NCBI RefSeq assembly: GCF_028502605.1
Contig: NC_079235.1
Location: forward strand, 4,464,001 to 4,528,000
Reading direction: 5' to 3'
Length of the DNA stretch: 64,000 nt
DNA from: Trichoderma breve
Taxonomy: Eukaryota; Ascomycota; Sordariomycetes; Hypocreales; Hypocreaceae
Part shown: positions 43,707 through 55,710 of the stretch, piece after piece
How the letters are laid out: each line of letters starts with the position of its first letter
Position numbering within the stretch: position 1 is the first letter of the stretch
The notes under the pieces: generated by a model
Databases searched by the model: none
What the model was told of the DNA's origin: nothing
What the model saw: only the letters and a program-made list of their open reading frames with translations
Program-made: the position numbers and the translations under genes

Positions 43707-46700
43707 TTAATAGTCCCACTGATCACACCAGTTTTTGATCAACGCCTCGTCGATCGGCCCGAGCTTCCTCATGGTCTGACTATGTGCCACAGTCCTGTTG
43801 ACATCAAAGTAAATGTGGCCGATACCTGCCTTCCCTTGCTCATCCATTCCCTTGTATGTGTCAAGAAGCTTGATTCCTGGATTTTTCTCCACATCCTCTG
43901 CTGTCGCATCGATCGCACTGGCTTCAAGAGCACGAATCCACTCATCAAACGGAACGAGAGCCTTGATCCTTTCTCCGTAGTAATTTTTGAGGATTTTAGC
44001 AATCTCAGCCCAGCTCGTAGCCGACGGGTTGACTCCATGGAAGTATCCTGAGATGCTTGACAGAGGAATCTTCTGATTGATGCCAGCGACGTCCAAAACC
44101 AATCCCGCAATGTCTTCCACCGGCGTCCAGTCCACCACGTCTTGAGGACCCAGACTGGCCGGCAGCATCCCCATATGAACCGAGCTGGCGATTAGACTTG
44201 GTATGAATTCTTGGGGGTTCCAGGTGCCTTCTTTGGTTCGCGCACCAGCGATTTGACCGACCCGAATTATGGCGGCGGGGACCCCGGATTGCTCAACGGC
44301 GGCATCTAAAATAGAGCTTGCAGCAAATTTTGATTGACCATAGCCCATCTTTGGCAATGTCAGGTCATCAATGCGATGCTCAGGAATTGGCTCTGGCTTT
44401 GTCCACCCCTGGACAGTACCGATACTTGAGATGAAAACGATTGGTACTTTTTTGGCTGCCTTATTAGAAAACTCAACCAGCTGGCGAACTCCCAAAATGT
44501 AGGGCCTAAACGAGTTGACACTGATGTTGAAGTTGACTGGCCATGCATTGTGTATGATGCGATCTGCAGTGGCTAGTATATCATTGTACTTGGCCTCAGG
44601 GAGATCGAGGTATGGCTTGGACAAATCGACACCGAAGAACTCGACTTTGGAAAAGTCGGTGCTCAACCCTCTAGCAGCACTGTAGGCGGGCTGGCGGGAG
44701 CGTCCTCCATCTTGGCCGCGGTTGAAAGCAATGACCTTGACAACCCGAGGATTCTCAATCAGACGGTCAAGCATGTAGGCACCAAGTGATCCTGTAGTGC
44801 CGGTGACGATGACTGTTTGTGCTTCATCCAGAGGAAGCAGTTGATCCATATTTGGAGGCCGCAGGTCCGCAGTGTACTCTGAAATGATTTCAGCCATGTC
44901 ACTAATCTCTTTTGCAGACGTGTCGTCATCGTTTTGGCCAATGATGATCGTCGAGAATAAATGATTGGCTAGCCCGCTTATTGTTGGATTTGCGTAGATG
45001 ACTCTGGCAGCAACAACATCCTTGCCAGACTTTATACCAGCGAATTCCAGGGCTGAGCGCAGAGTTTTGGAAAGAGTAAGAACCTGCATCGAATCAACAC
45101 CAAGGCTGAAGATATCAGACTCGGATTCAATTCCGGATATACCAGTCATGGATTCGACAATGTCCACTATGGACTGCGTTAGAGACTCTGGGCTAGAGAT
45201 ATCTAGCGGTGCAATCGCATCTTTTATTTCGATCGCCTCGTCCGTCTGCGCATATAATCTGTCGATGAAGTCTTTGTAGAGCCTTACAGTTGCCATTCGC
45301 TGCATCGTACCTTTGGGCGATAGTGCAAATGGTATGGTGGGATCTGAGATGGCAATCATATCGCGAGTAATTCTTCCATGAGCCACAGTGACCTTATTAA
45401 TCTCTTCGACGATGCTCCACACACTGCTGATGAGAGCTTCTTCGGCTGCTTCGTCTTGTGGGTGTTCGTACGGCTCCAAGATCAAAGCGGGCTGGAACCG
45501 TTGCTGCCCTACTACAAGGGCGAGCTTGATAGCGGGATGGCCCACCACAGCGGCCTCAATTGTAACAGGATTGAGCTTCTCGCCTGTAGAGAAAACGATA
45601 ACGTTATCCGTGCGGCCGTGGTAGAGCCAATGGTTTGGCTTCGTTGGATGCTTCTTATACATGTCGCCTGTAGACCATTCGGTCTTGTCTGGGAAAGTGT
45701 AAAAGAGGATTTTTCGCGATGGTTCCCCAATTTCTTTGCGGCAAATAAACATCTCGTAAACATCGTCGTCAGCTATTAAACGGAACTCAGCACCCATTTC
45801 TTCCGCATTGATGACGATCCATTGCCATAACGTGGGATCAGCCTGATGGTGAATCAGATAAGGTGCAATCCTAGACACGTTAGTTGTATGCTTTCATAGT
45901 TCTTTGGTGCTCTTTAGCTTACTCAGTCGAAGATATAATGTTGACGAGCTTAACGCCTCTTCTAACAAGTGCATCTCCTATCAGAGGGGCAAGATTGCCT
46001 ATCCATCTATTATTAGTTGGTGCAATAAGAATGGGAAAGTGGAATAACTCAATCTTTTTTCTTACCTCCACCAAAACCAGTGCTCTTTAGATTAGCTAGG
46101 ATCTGAACATGCTCATCATTCACACTCATGTCCTCGATAATTGAGGGAGGTAGTACTGCGGAATCAGCCTGCGAGTGGACCAGGCATTCTGCCACCAGAT
46201 CTGCACTCAGAGGACGATTCGGCACCCCTAGAACTATCGGAACGCCGTGGTAAATGCCAAAGATTACCATGCAAGCAACTCCAGCCATGTGAAATGTGGG
46301 CATTGGCGAAAATAGCTTTGAGCTGTTGGTACCCCACCAGCTCCAGATTGAAGGAGCACCATCCAGAAAAGATGCCTCTTGTAAGTCATCAACGATCGCA
46401 AGGCTTCCTTGGCGAACAGTCACAGGCTTTGGAATGCCTGTAGAGCCACTCGTATGCGCAACAACCATGGGGTGCCATCTTGCTTCTTCAAACGGCGTGT
46501 TGTATGGCACATGAGGAGCCGTTGATTCAACCCAAATGCTCCAATCGGGGGCTGCAGTTGCTGGCATAGGATATGACTGAAGCCATGTCTCTATGGTGGA
46601 TTGCATGGACGCATCGTACATGATCCGTGTGCATTCTGTGGCTTTGAAAAGAGAAATTTGAGCCTCAAGACTATTGCGAGGCGAAATGAACAGGGCTTTA

Positions 46701-47008
46701 TGATGAGCTTTTATACAGGCAAGCATGATGATGACGTATCGTACGTCGCTTGGTCCGATATAAGCCACCGTAGGAAAACAGTCCTTCTGCGAGATATTTT
46801 CTGGGGCCTGTTGAAGTAGCTCACCAGCCACGTGGTTTACAGCATTTGAGACATCTTTGAATGTGATGGGGTGATAGCCATCTTCGAGATTGCTGGAAAC
46901 CGGCTGATAGATGAAAACTCGTTGAGGATCAGAGGCTGCATACCCATCAACGATGTTGACTAAAAGTCGTTGTCCCAACTGGGACTTTGAGTTGATATGT
47001 CCGTTCAT
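43707..47008 (-). CDS. A-T-R adenylate-forming reductase (NRPS-like)
   Basis: Three exons (47008-46066, 45998-45923, 45870-43707) total 3183 nt, 1060 residues, phases closing. The adenylation domain spans about residues 30-560, with the A3 motif AHTSGSTGIPKPV and FSPMPTFHMAG. A thiolation domain follows at about 600 with DIFSLGVDSMQVL; its serine carries the phosphopantetheine arm. The C-terminal reductase begins at about 695 with VIVTGTTGSLGAYMLDRL and has the GYGQSKFA catalytic Tyr-Lys. There is no condensation domain. The enzyme should activate a carboxylic acid, load it and release it as an aldehyde or alcohol with NADPH. The substrate (aryl, amino or aliphatic acid) cannot be read from sequence. 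A bZIP regulator lies 2.2 kb upstream. Confidence 0.94.
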
Positions 47009-49194
47009 ATCTGATCAAGTATGGCAGTAAATCTGGTGATCAAAGCCGATGTGTAGTTGTTGTAGAGATTGTGTGTCGTATTATAAGATGGTTTTTCGAG
47101 GTGTTCTGGCTAAAGCGAGCACCACCATTTATATCATTTTTGCCAGTCGCAGTGTCTTAGCATTCTAGAAGCAGACGACGACGACGTCACAAGGTAACCA
47201 CGCCCCCAGTAGTTCTTCTGCGCCCTGTATCGGTGCGGTCTCGCGAATCGGTGGCCCGAAAGTGCCACAGCTGGAGCCATATTTCCTCTTTCAGGGATGA
47301 ACGTTAAGTGGATCATGTCGCCCCCCCTTTATCGGCATGGTATATGGAAGGTACCCGATCCCGAGGATAGGGCCTTGTTTCTTTCCGTGATGGGTTACAT
47401 ACACTAGGCCTGGTAGAAGAAATGTTGAGCTCTTACAACTACTGGAGGGCAAAATGTATACATCACGATACCGGGTGAAGTTGTGAACTTCTCTGTCAGC
47501 ACCCGCCATGACCTCCGAGTCCGCAATTAGCTGATCTAGCTCTCCAATTATTATTACTACGTCAGTTAATGACGAAACGGGTAGTGTATGTGTCATTTAT
47601 CGCCCAGTTTCAACTTCAATGCTTTAGTGTACATGCTCCATGAGGTGGCTTCATTGGACCACATTATCATGTCCTGCCACTTTCATCGGAACACCATGGT
47701 GCCGATTCTCCCGACTCATATCGATGAGAGTCATTCATAAATGGCTGTTCAAAGTACTGTATACTCATAGTCATATAGAGGTTGTTTGAGACATGTTATG
47801 TCATCTAGTAGCTAAGAGAATATTTCTGTGTAACGCCGTCAATAGTGTCATCTGTGGCTGAGAAGTTGAGTAGAAACTCTGTTAGTTCTTCCCATATCCC
47901 TACGCTAGGAGCGAGAGGGCGGGAACGGGATCACCGCGGTGGCGTAGGCAAAAGAAGCCTCTCAGGGCTGGCCGTTTACCACAGTAACATTCTGCCCTAC
48001 AAGAAAGAAACCCCCACTCGTAATGCAACTGGTACGATGAGGACACATCCTTGGCATCTACAAAGCCTGGTACATAATTGGCCGTTACACATGCACGCGA
48101 TCGCCTCATCGCCGTTTTAGGACATGTGGCTGCGGACCAAGAGAGCTACCCGCACGCTATGCCCCAAAACACAGATGTCGGCGTTAACATATAGCACGGC
48201 AAGTAAATGCCGGGCTATGTCCGGAGTACGGAGTAATACGAAATGTTCCTTACGCGTTTGGCGGCGGACAAGCCCGAGTCACATTGAGAGAAAAAATGAT
48301 GTCCCAATATGTACAAAGCACGGAGCTGTTTACGGCGAACATCAGCTTCGATTTGACACTTCGTGATCCACATACGTCTCGGAGCGGCGCTATTTTGACA
48401 GCCGGCACTCCGTCGCATCAAAACGCTAATACTTTCCAAAGAACGTCCTCACAGGGGCAGCTCAGGGATAGTTTCGGCTCCTAAGACACATAGTAGACGA
48501 ATTACACAACAAGCCAAATAAGAATACCCGCTTTAGCCCCATTCAAGGAGTCCAAGCTCCTGGTACTAGGACAAGTAGTGTTTCCTTGCTCAATTATTTT
48601 GTCTGTGAAAGCTCTTGAAACACTGCTGTGTTCGTACCTCCGCTATCCATGGACTCCACGTATGTAGGAGCCGAGTCCGCGTGTTGGGGCATTACACTAC
48701 TACCTTGATCCCACGTCGTATTTCCCTTCTGGGCTACGGATGATGTGCCGTGCGCCCGATTTAAGTGAGTCCGAGAGAATATGCAGGGTCACATCGCCTC
48801 TTATCTGACCCGAGGAAAAGTTTCTTGTTCGGGAAATGATATGCTGAGTTTATTATGGCTTAAGGAAGCTATTCCCTCGAGCATCACATTTTTGAATGAC
48901 ACAACGAACGTTGTCCTTTTCTCATAACATCGAAATGGGAGAAAGGCTGCCAATATTCTGGAGAGCTTGACTGCTATTCTACCGCGTTAATAATGCGAAA
49001 AATATTCACTCACCAAGGATTCATAAACGTCAGATGATCCATTTCAATACCGGACCCCAGGCAGGACGCACTGTCTCAATTCTTCTGCAACATATTACAG
49101 ATTATATACAAGAGATTTCTCCATCTCAGGCACGAAGCGCTTGTGAACGCAACAGAAACCTAGAGTGTCCTACACCAGGCTTCACTGTTAATAT
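47009..49194. other. Gene-poor region (2.2 kb)
   Basis: Upstream of the A-T-R reductase and downstream of the bZIP gene. No gene is supported. A TACGGAGTA 9-mer is at 48227-48235. Frames of 60-100 codons on both strands show no domains. Confidence 0.45.
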
Positions 49195-50436
49195 TTATTG
49201 TATAGGAATTCCGGATATGGCCGCATATATCAGCGATTTCACTGCTTGCTGAGGATATCCAGGACCAATTGATAAGCAAACTGATATATCAGCTAGGCTC
49301 TGAAGGAGAATGGATATTGGGATGCCTCTCTGTCTGTTTTCTTCGAGGGTGGGAAAAGCCTGTGTATGGGTTTCTTTTCCATGGACCTCTTCCTTTGATA
49401 AATTGCCCATGAGAGAATTAAAGTTGAACGCCTGCAGGGCCGGCACTCTCCGCCATGCGGACTCCCAGGGTAGTGTCGAATACCTCTGTGGTATGGATGT
49501 GTCTGTGTTCAACAAGCCAGAACCATGTTCTGTCCGAGGATTGAATCCATCATTGGCTTCTTGGTTGTGAAGAAGTCTTGACGAGTTGGAAAACTCGAGG
49601 ATGTCATCTTGCCAGTTGACTATTCCGACATCATGAAGCAACACGACCACATCCTCTACGCTGAGATAAGTTTCGCTTGTTGGAACGCCGGGGTAGTTCC
49701 GTGCCTGCTTTAAGCGGGAAGCCAGAGGCTGGCCTGGGCCAAGCCACCATTGGAATTCCGAAAGAATATCGTCGCGATTTCGAAAAGATAGCGTGAGTCC
49801 AAATATCCGAAAACCTAGGTCCGTAGCATGGCCAAAGTTCCCTCTCAGAGCTTCATACCCAGAAGAGAGTGTCGTACGAAGAAGACGTGATCCAATAGAA
49901 GAAGGTTCTCCGTTGATTGCAAACTCTAGAGCAAAGTAGGATGGCGAAACCAAGATCCGGTTGTCAGGTGGCTGTGGGTAAGCATTTTGGTCGAGTTGGT
50001 CGACTTGGTGATGGGTGGATGTAGACTCGTTTCCGAAGTGGATAGTATTTTTGCCCTTTTCTAGGTCGAGTTGTATAGCGTTCGCCATTGTTGAATTCAT
50101 GTGATCGTCCAATGACATTGCTTCCGTCGCGTTTGGATTATCCAGATCTTCTGGAGATTGATCCACATCCCCTGATCCAGATTGTCGAGCCTCCCCGTCT
50201 ACCACTTTTGCTACATGACGAAATTCTTTTATAGCGTTTAAGACGTCAGTGCTTAGATTTGTGTCATTTAGAATTACCCCGGACCGGATAAGGGAACTGG
50301 TCAAGTCCGTGAACACTGTGCAAGCGCGCTGGGCTGCAACTTGTAGGTCCTGTGCTCGCTTTTGCGAAGAATCGAATTTCTCTTTGTGCCGTTTCCGATA
50401 TGCTTGTTGTGCAATGCGGCTTCGTATCCGTCGGGA
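49195..50436 (-). CDS. bZIP transcription factor (5' end unresolved)
   Basis: A long exon (50436-49195) encodes 413 residues, opening directly with a bZIP basic region, RRIRSRIAQQAYRKRHKEK, preceded by an in-frame stop that coincides with a splice acceptor (ATAG at 50440-50437). The start must therefore be in an upstream exon; a possible one is ATG TCG GAG TGT (50652-50641) with a GTAACG donor, which I could not confirm. Beyond the basic region the C-terminal 250 residues contain FGLTLSFRNRDDILSEFQWWLGPG, as in several fungal bZIP regulators. No long heptad zipper stands out. It is likely nuclear. Its position upstream of the A-T-R reductase makes a regulatory link conceivable. Confidence 0.75.
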   Translation of the reverse strand, partial: SRRIRSRIAQQAYRKRHKEKFDSSQKRAQDLQVAAQRACTVFTDLTSSLIRSGVILNDTNLSTDVLNAIKEFRHVAKVVDGEARQSGSGDVDQSPEDLDNPNATEAMSLDDHMNSTMANAIQLDLEKGKNTIHFGNESTSTHHQVDQLDQNAYPQPPDNRILVSPSYFALEFAINGEPSSIGSRLLRTTLSSGYEALRGNFGHATDLGFRIFGLTLSFRNRDDILSEFQWWLGPGQPLASRLKQARNYPGVPTSETYLSVEDVVVLLHDVGIVNWQDDILEFSNSSRLLHNQEANDGFNPRTEHGSGLLNTDTSIPQRYSTLPWESAWRRVPALQAFNFNSLMGNLSKEEVHGKETHTQAFPTLEENRQRGIPISILLQSLADISVCLSIGPGYPQQAVKSLIYAAISGIPIQ

Positions 50437-53400
50437 CTATGAACGAAGATCAACAGTTGATTCTATTTTAAGCTCGAGAGCACACGTTTCTGTACATTCG
50501 TGGTACTTTGTTCTTCCGGAGACGACATCGCAAGGCTTTGGCTCACTATTGTACAGATATGGCCTGAAGATGGTGATAGATTCGGTTCAATTTGGTGATT
50601 TCGTTTCTCACTTTTACTGCCACGGGCATATCCACGTTACACACTCCGACATGATGTGGGAAGCCAAGGTCTTTGTAACTGGCCGGGCGAGAGAGAGAAG
50701 AACCAGACTGGTTAGTTTGATTTGTAATGAACTTTATTCATCGTCTCAATTTGGGTTTAGCATCCAGCATCCCGCTCCACACAATCAATGTCAGCACATG
50801 TCTTACCCTTGACCGCCGGCATCAATAACGTTATCATCCCGAGAATTAAAGAAAAAGAAGAATCTAGGCCTGGGCCAAATTTTGTATGTATATAGCCATA
50901 CTGAAAGAATTGCGGCAGCAGTTTGCCTTTTACAAGAACTGGGGAAAGACTAGTTTGGGGGGGGATTCGATCTAACATAACCCTCCAAGTTCAATTTGCT
51001 GCAGACTCAAGAGCGCTCAATTTAAAGGCCAATTCACACATCTAAACGAAAGTCATGCTTCATGCGGCATATCTGTTATCCAGTTGGCAGGATTGCTCCA
51101 AAAAAAAAAAGTCTCGATGGCCGGTGCTGATTGAAACGAACCATGGCTCGAACACATCAATAAATAAGGTCGAATGCATTGAGCACCTAGGAGTAATGCA
51201 AGACAGTGGATGTTAATAATAGACCTGATTATATGAGACACAAAGGCGCATTTGGAACTCAGCATCTAGAAAAACAGATGCTTCCATTACACTTAAGATA
51301 TATTAAAGATAGATATTATACTAGCCGAGAGTGAAGAATATAGAGGAAAACTTAAATCTTGTCATTCTTTAAAGATGAAGCTACTTTATCAAGGGCTGGA
51401 TGGGATCGATCATCATAGCATCAACAAGCGTAGTACCCATTAGATCTTTTAACGACTGTTAGAGTGAGCGTTATTGATGAGTTCATTAGTGAATTGTACT
51501 CAATCATTAGAGAGCGAATGTGCGAGAAACCAAGACCAACGTCATCTAGGACTGTATCATCAGTAAGTAGAATTTGCCTACATTGGCGGTCATGTACGTA
51601 CTAGAATGGTATCTTTATTTGGACAAAAGTTTATAATAGAAAAATACATTAGTGACATATTATTAACTCTTTTTGCTGAAAGGGATAGTAACAATGCAGG
51701 TGTCTGTACAAGCCGAATACAAAGGATTAGTAGTCAACAGTATATATAAGGGCTCTTTGCTCGACTAGAATCTTAGAGGGATTCAAGCTGATTGGTCATA
51801 TATTTCCATACTTTCTTTGGGATCGGAGTTTGTATTGCGATGTTCGTATTTCTGGTGGTTGCGTGTATAAAATATCGCATGCCGGGGAGATAGTCTTCTT
51901 GATCAAAGCAAATTAACCAATGAATGGTCGTGGGGAATTTCAGAAAAGCTGGCAGTTCTTGAGGGGAAGGCAGAGACAATACTTGAGCTAAGTCTCCTGG
52001 TGGTAATGGTGAAGTTGTGGGTCAAAAATTGTGATGTCAGGAGGGTGCTTGTCGTCAAGCACTCGGGTGCATACTTGAAAGCAATGAAACAACTTTTGTC
52101 ATGGAGAGAGAGCTGATATTATGTCAGTTAACGTACGTGGCATTTCGCTATCAAAAACTGCGATCTCACGAGTTGTGGGCTCGGCAGAAGACTGTAAGTT
52201 TCTATTTTAGCCACTAAAGACCATCGCAGTAAGTAGTCGCGATGAAGGCCTCATCAGTCTATGAGATGCAGCGGTCCAAGCTCACTTGGTACCGAGTTGC
52301 TTGCCATGTCATTCTTCCCGAGTGCTTTGGTGGAGATACTACAGGTACACTGCTACTTGTCTGCGTAACGTGTTTTTCCTTTCTTGGGCAGTTACTGATG
52401 CAGCGGAGTATTTCAGAGCCGCTTACTATGGTTACATGTATTACATAGTTGGATAATTGTGAATGGTTTACCGTTGACCTGCAAATGCATGGCGGGATGA
52501 TCTGCAGAGCTCCTACCACAGTGTATGCTGTGATTTCCTCCAATCACGTCGAAGAATCTCGATGCGCTGTTCACACAAGACTCCTTTCTCTTCATTTTGT
52601 GTATATGCCGATGCCATTGGCTTCCATTGTGACAGGTATTTCCCTGTGACTACTTCTACATTGCTGAGACAAAATAAAAATGGTGCTACGAACATAGATA
52701 CTGATGGCGGCTCAAATGGATCAGCCAAGTCGATGTCAGCGCTCTTTACTCCCACATGTCATCGCAGCATGTTATGTGCTTCTTTCTCCCTAATGCTGAG
52801 CTGTATTCCATACTTATTTTCTGTTACGGGATATAATGGCGTATTTTAGAATGGATAGCCTATCATCCGACTAAACGCCTAATCATGTATTCCTTTATTT
52901 TTTTCCGTATGCCGTATTTGCTACCAATGTGTAATCATGAGAACTTCGTATTTTTTAACCCCTTTCATGCACTGATCAGTTGACGGATTAAGCCACAACA
53001 TTCCTACACCGCAATAAATCCTGGATTTTAATACGTATGCCACACTATTTCGAAGGGAGCAGCTCGAAACATGGCCGGAAAAATAGAGATCCGCATTTTC
53101 TGAAAGCTGATTTCTGGAGCTACAAGCGAACCAGATCCCGCATCAAGCCTAGACTAAGGGGAGAAGGCTTGGTATACAGATGGGAGAGATCATATGTGCT
53201 TCCCCAAGACGCCAAGAGATGAATCCAATAGTTTGGTCTTGATCTTTCGCGGGGTAGTTTTTACAAGCTGACTATTGGCCATTTTCAGATTTCCTACCCA
53301 TGCCGCTGTCTTGGCCTTCTTGGCCTTCGATGTGGGGATCTGACATCCACAGGAAGCATGGATTCAATACAGAGTAGCGGGGCGCCCGAATGGTTTGCCG

Positions 53401-53870
53401 TCAGCAATCGAAGTTAAGAAATAACACGGGGGATTCTAGAATGCATTCCATAGTAATGGCACCAGGTCGTGCCTTCACTGTTCGACCTGGACGTCCAATA
53501 GATGATGGATCGTGCACCTTATTCGAGTTTATTAAGGATTTCTGATCTAGCGGCCAAGAATAGAGAAACTCCACCAATCAGATCACCCCTAGCAAACGAT
53601 TTTGCCGGGTATGCGGCACAACGGACAATCTACATTCAGGAACATCCTAGCAGGCATTGGTGTACCTGTCAATTTGGTATTAGTGCTATATTCCACTGAC
53701 TAGTTGGTCTGAAACACGATCATCACGACTTATGCTTCGGTCAGGACGATACAAGTATATAAACAGCATGGAGGTGCTCGTTCTGGCAATGTGTATCTCA
53801 ACTCACCTCGATCAAGTGTAAAACGAAGTCTACTCACCGTGGTTCAGCCGTTTCTTTACAAACAATCATC
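50437..53870. other. Long gene-poor region (3.4 kb)
   Basis: Between the bZIP gene and the polysaccharide lyase gene. It is AT-rich at 51300-51750 and 52850-53030. Small frames (for example 52562-52849, 53502-53699) lack domains or splice support. A TATATAAA box for the lyase gene lies at 53756-53763. I see no transposon end structure. Confidence 0.45.
53756..53763 (+). promoter_or_regulatory. TATA box of the polysaccharide lyase gene
   Basis: TATATAAA lies 108 bp upstream of the ATG at 53871, at almost the same distance as the box seen before the GH55 gene. This is inferred from sequence only. Confidence 0.55.
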
Positions 53871-54617
53871 ATGCCTGCCCTCAAGACTCTTCTTGCCTCC
53901 GGCTTCCTGGGAGCCGCCTCAGCTCTTAACCCTAGCTGCGCTCCTGGCGGTAACTTTGATCTCAGCAAATGGTCACTCCAGCTTCCCATCGGCAACCCAG
54001 GCAGCCCGACCACTATTCCTGCTTCCCAGCTCGAGGGATGCGGCGGATACCAGGACCCTGGCCACCACTACTTCTTCACTGAGAGCGGTGATGGTGCCTT
54101 GGTCATGAAAGTGCCCGGTGCCCCCTCAAACACTGGCTGTGTTACCACGCCCAACAGCCAGCACTGCCGTACCGAGTTGCGCGAGAGCAACCCCAGCAGC
54201 TGGAGCCCCAACGCCGCCAACAACAAGCTCACCGTGACGCTGGCCGTTGAGCAGCCAGACAACTCGGGCCACGGAACTGTCATCGGCCAGATTCACATTG
54301 ATGACAGCGTCAGCACAAAGCCGGTTGCTGAGCTGTACTACAGCTCCAGTGGCGTCCTGGCTATGGGTGTGGAGCAGACTCGCTCTGGTGGCAACGAGAT
54401 CATCACCACCGTTGGCAACGTCCCAGTTGGCCAGCAGTTCACCTACACCATCAGCTACTCCAGCAATGTCCTCAGCGTCAGCATTAACGGAGGTGCTGCC
54501 AAGGTTCTCAGCACCTACTCTCTGGATGCTCCCGCCAGCTACTTCAAGGTTGGAAACTACAACCAGGGCAGCAGCGCTTCTGATGTTCACTTCTTCGCCA
54601 TCAACGTTTCTCACTAA
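53871..54617 (+). CDS. Secreted polysaccharide lyase, PL7/PL20 type
   Basis: A single-exon gene of 248 residues starts at an ATG with a signal peptide (MPALKTLLASGFLGAASA). The mature protein has the jelly-roll lyase motifs CRTELRE, GQIHID and YFKVGNYNQ in order, which carry the catalytic Arg, Gln/His and Tyr of alginate-lyase-2-like enzymes. Fungal members related to these include glucuronan lyases (PL20), which cut beta-1,4-glucuronic acid polymers by beta-elimination, and PL7 alginate lyases. Which polymer is the substrate here is not certain; glucuronan is my preferred guess for a soil fungus. It is presumably extracellular. A TATA box 108 bp upstream suggests an inducible gene. The GC-rich third codon positions contrast with the flanking DNA. 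Confidence 0.9.
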   Translation: MPALKTLLASGFLGAASALNPSCAPGGNFDLSKWSLQLPIGNPGSPTTIPASQLEGCGGYQDPGHHYFFTESGDGALVMKVPGAPSNTGCVTTPNSQHCRTELRESNPSSWSPNAANNKLTVTLAVEQPDNSGHGTVIGQIHIDDSVSTKPVAELYYSSSGVLAMGVEQTRSGGNEIITTVGNVPVGQQFTYTISYSSNVLSVSINGGAAKVLSTYSLDAPASYFKVGNYNQGSSASDVHFFAINVSH

Positions 54618-55710
54618 GCGGTTTTCGGTATGAGTCGTCATTTTTAAAGTAAATATTACGCAGGCAAATGGTCGCTGTATATATGAAAGGGAGTCAACTA
54701 GCCTTGGATATCTCATTGTGCTGTTTCTGCAATGAGTTTTGGATATATCTACTATGAATAATGCAAATACTATTTTGAACGGGAATATTATGATGAACGC
54801 TGCCGTGACTATGAACATCTATTAAAGCCAACTAGAAAATAATCGAGCTTACTCCACCTTGAAAACTTCTTATTTTCGTCGTCGATGGGAATAATAGGTC
54901 GAATCATGTAACTAGCAGACAAATTTCTTAGGGTTTGTAAATTTGCGTCGTCTTAATTAGCCAAGTGCCCACGGAATACTGCAAATAAGGTATATACTAG
55001 TCACTGCATTACAACCGCTACCACGTGCATAAGAGACATCACGATACCCGAATGTAACATCACCGTTGGCACTTTTGCGGATCTTTGTAAACATCACGGG
55101 GAGTTCCCAAACACCTTTCAACTCCATAATGAATGTTCATCCACTGAACTCCGCTCATACTTCAAGCAAGTTTCGGAACTTACCTAGGTTCCACAATCCA
55201 GGGGCATAAGATCCACTGCTCAGCTACCGTGAGTATCCGTACATGCCGCTTCTACACAGTCGCACACTCAAAGTGTGAGAGACGATGCGTACATGAGGCA
55301 ATTGACCCTCACACAATAGTGCGCATTTACTAAATGCTAGATGTCTTTCATTATAGTTGATCGACCTCTCCAAAAAAACATGTCAAGATCTCCCAATTTT
55401 ATAGCGGATGCAACGGCGCGAGGCTTACATACTAGCCTACATCAAGGCCAGATCTCGGCTTTATGATCCAGCCAAGCTTCCCAGATCCAGCTTTCCCGAG
55501 CTGGAATCCCGAGCCCAAAATGCCGAGCAACTCATACGGCCAATAGTCAGCGCCTATGGAGTGCGGCACGTACAACAAAGCGCAGCTCGGATTTTTCTCT
55601 TCTTCCCGAACTTTCCTTCACAAGCTCGCTCGGCAGCAACTTGCGATCATCATAATCGCGACAGATTCACCACTGGCTCAATTGCACGTGTTTTATTCGA
55701 CCTTACTACA
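54618..55710. other. Intergenic region
   Basis: 1.1 kb between the lyase gene and the nine-exon Zn2Cys6 regulator, both on the plus strand. No gene is supported. Confidence 0.5.

Noticed and set aside
54126..54818. 230-codon minus-strand frame
   Set aside because: It overlaps the polysaccharide lyase gene on the opposite strand and has no domain; it is a codon-bias shadow.
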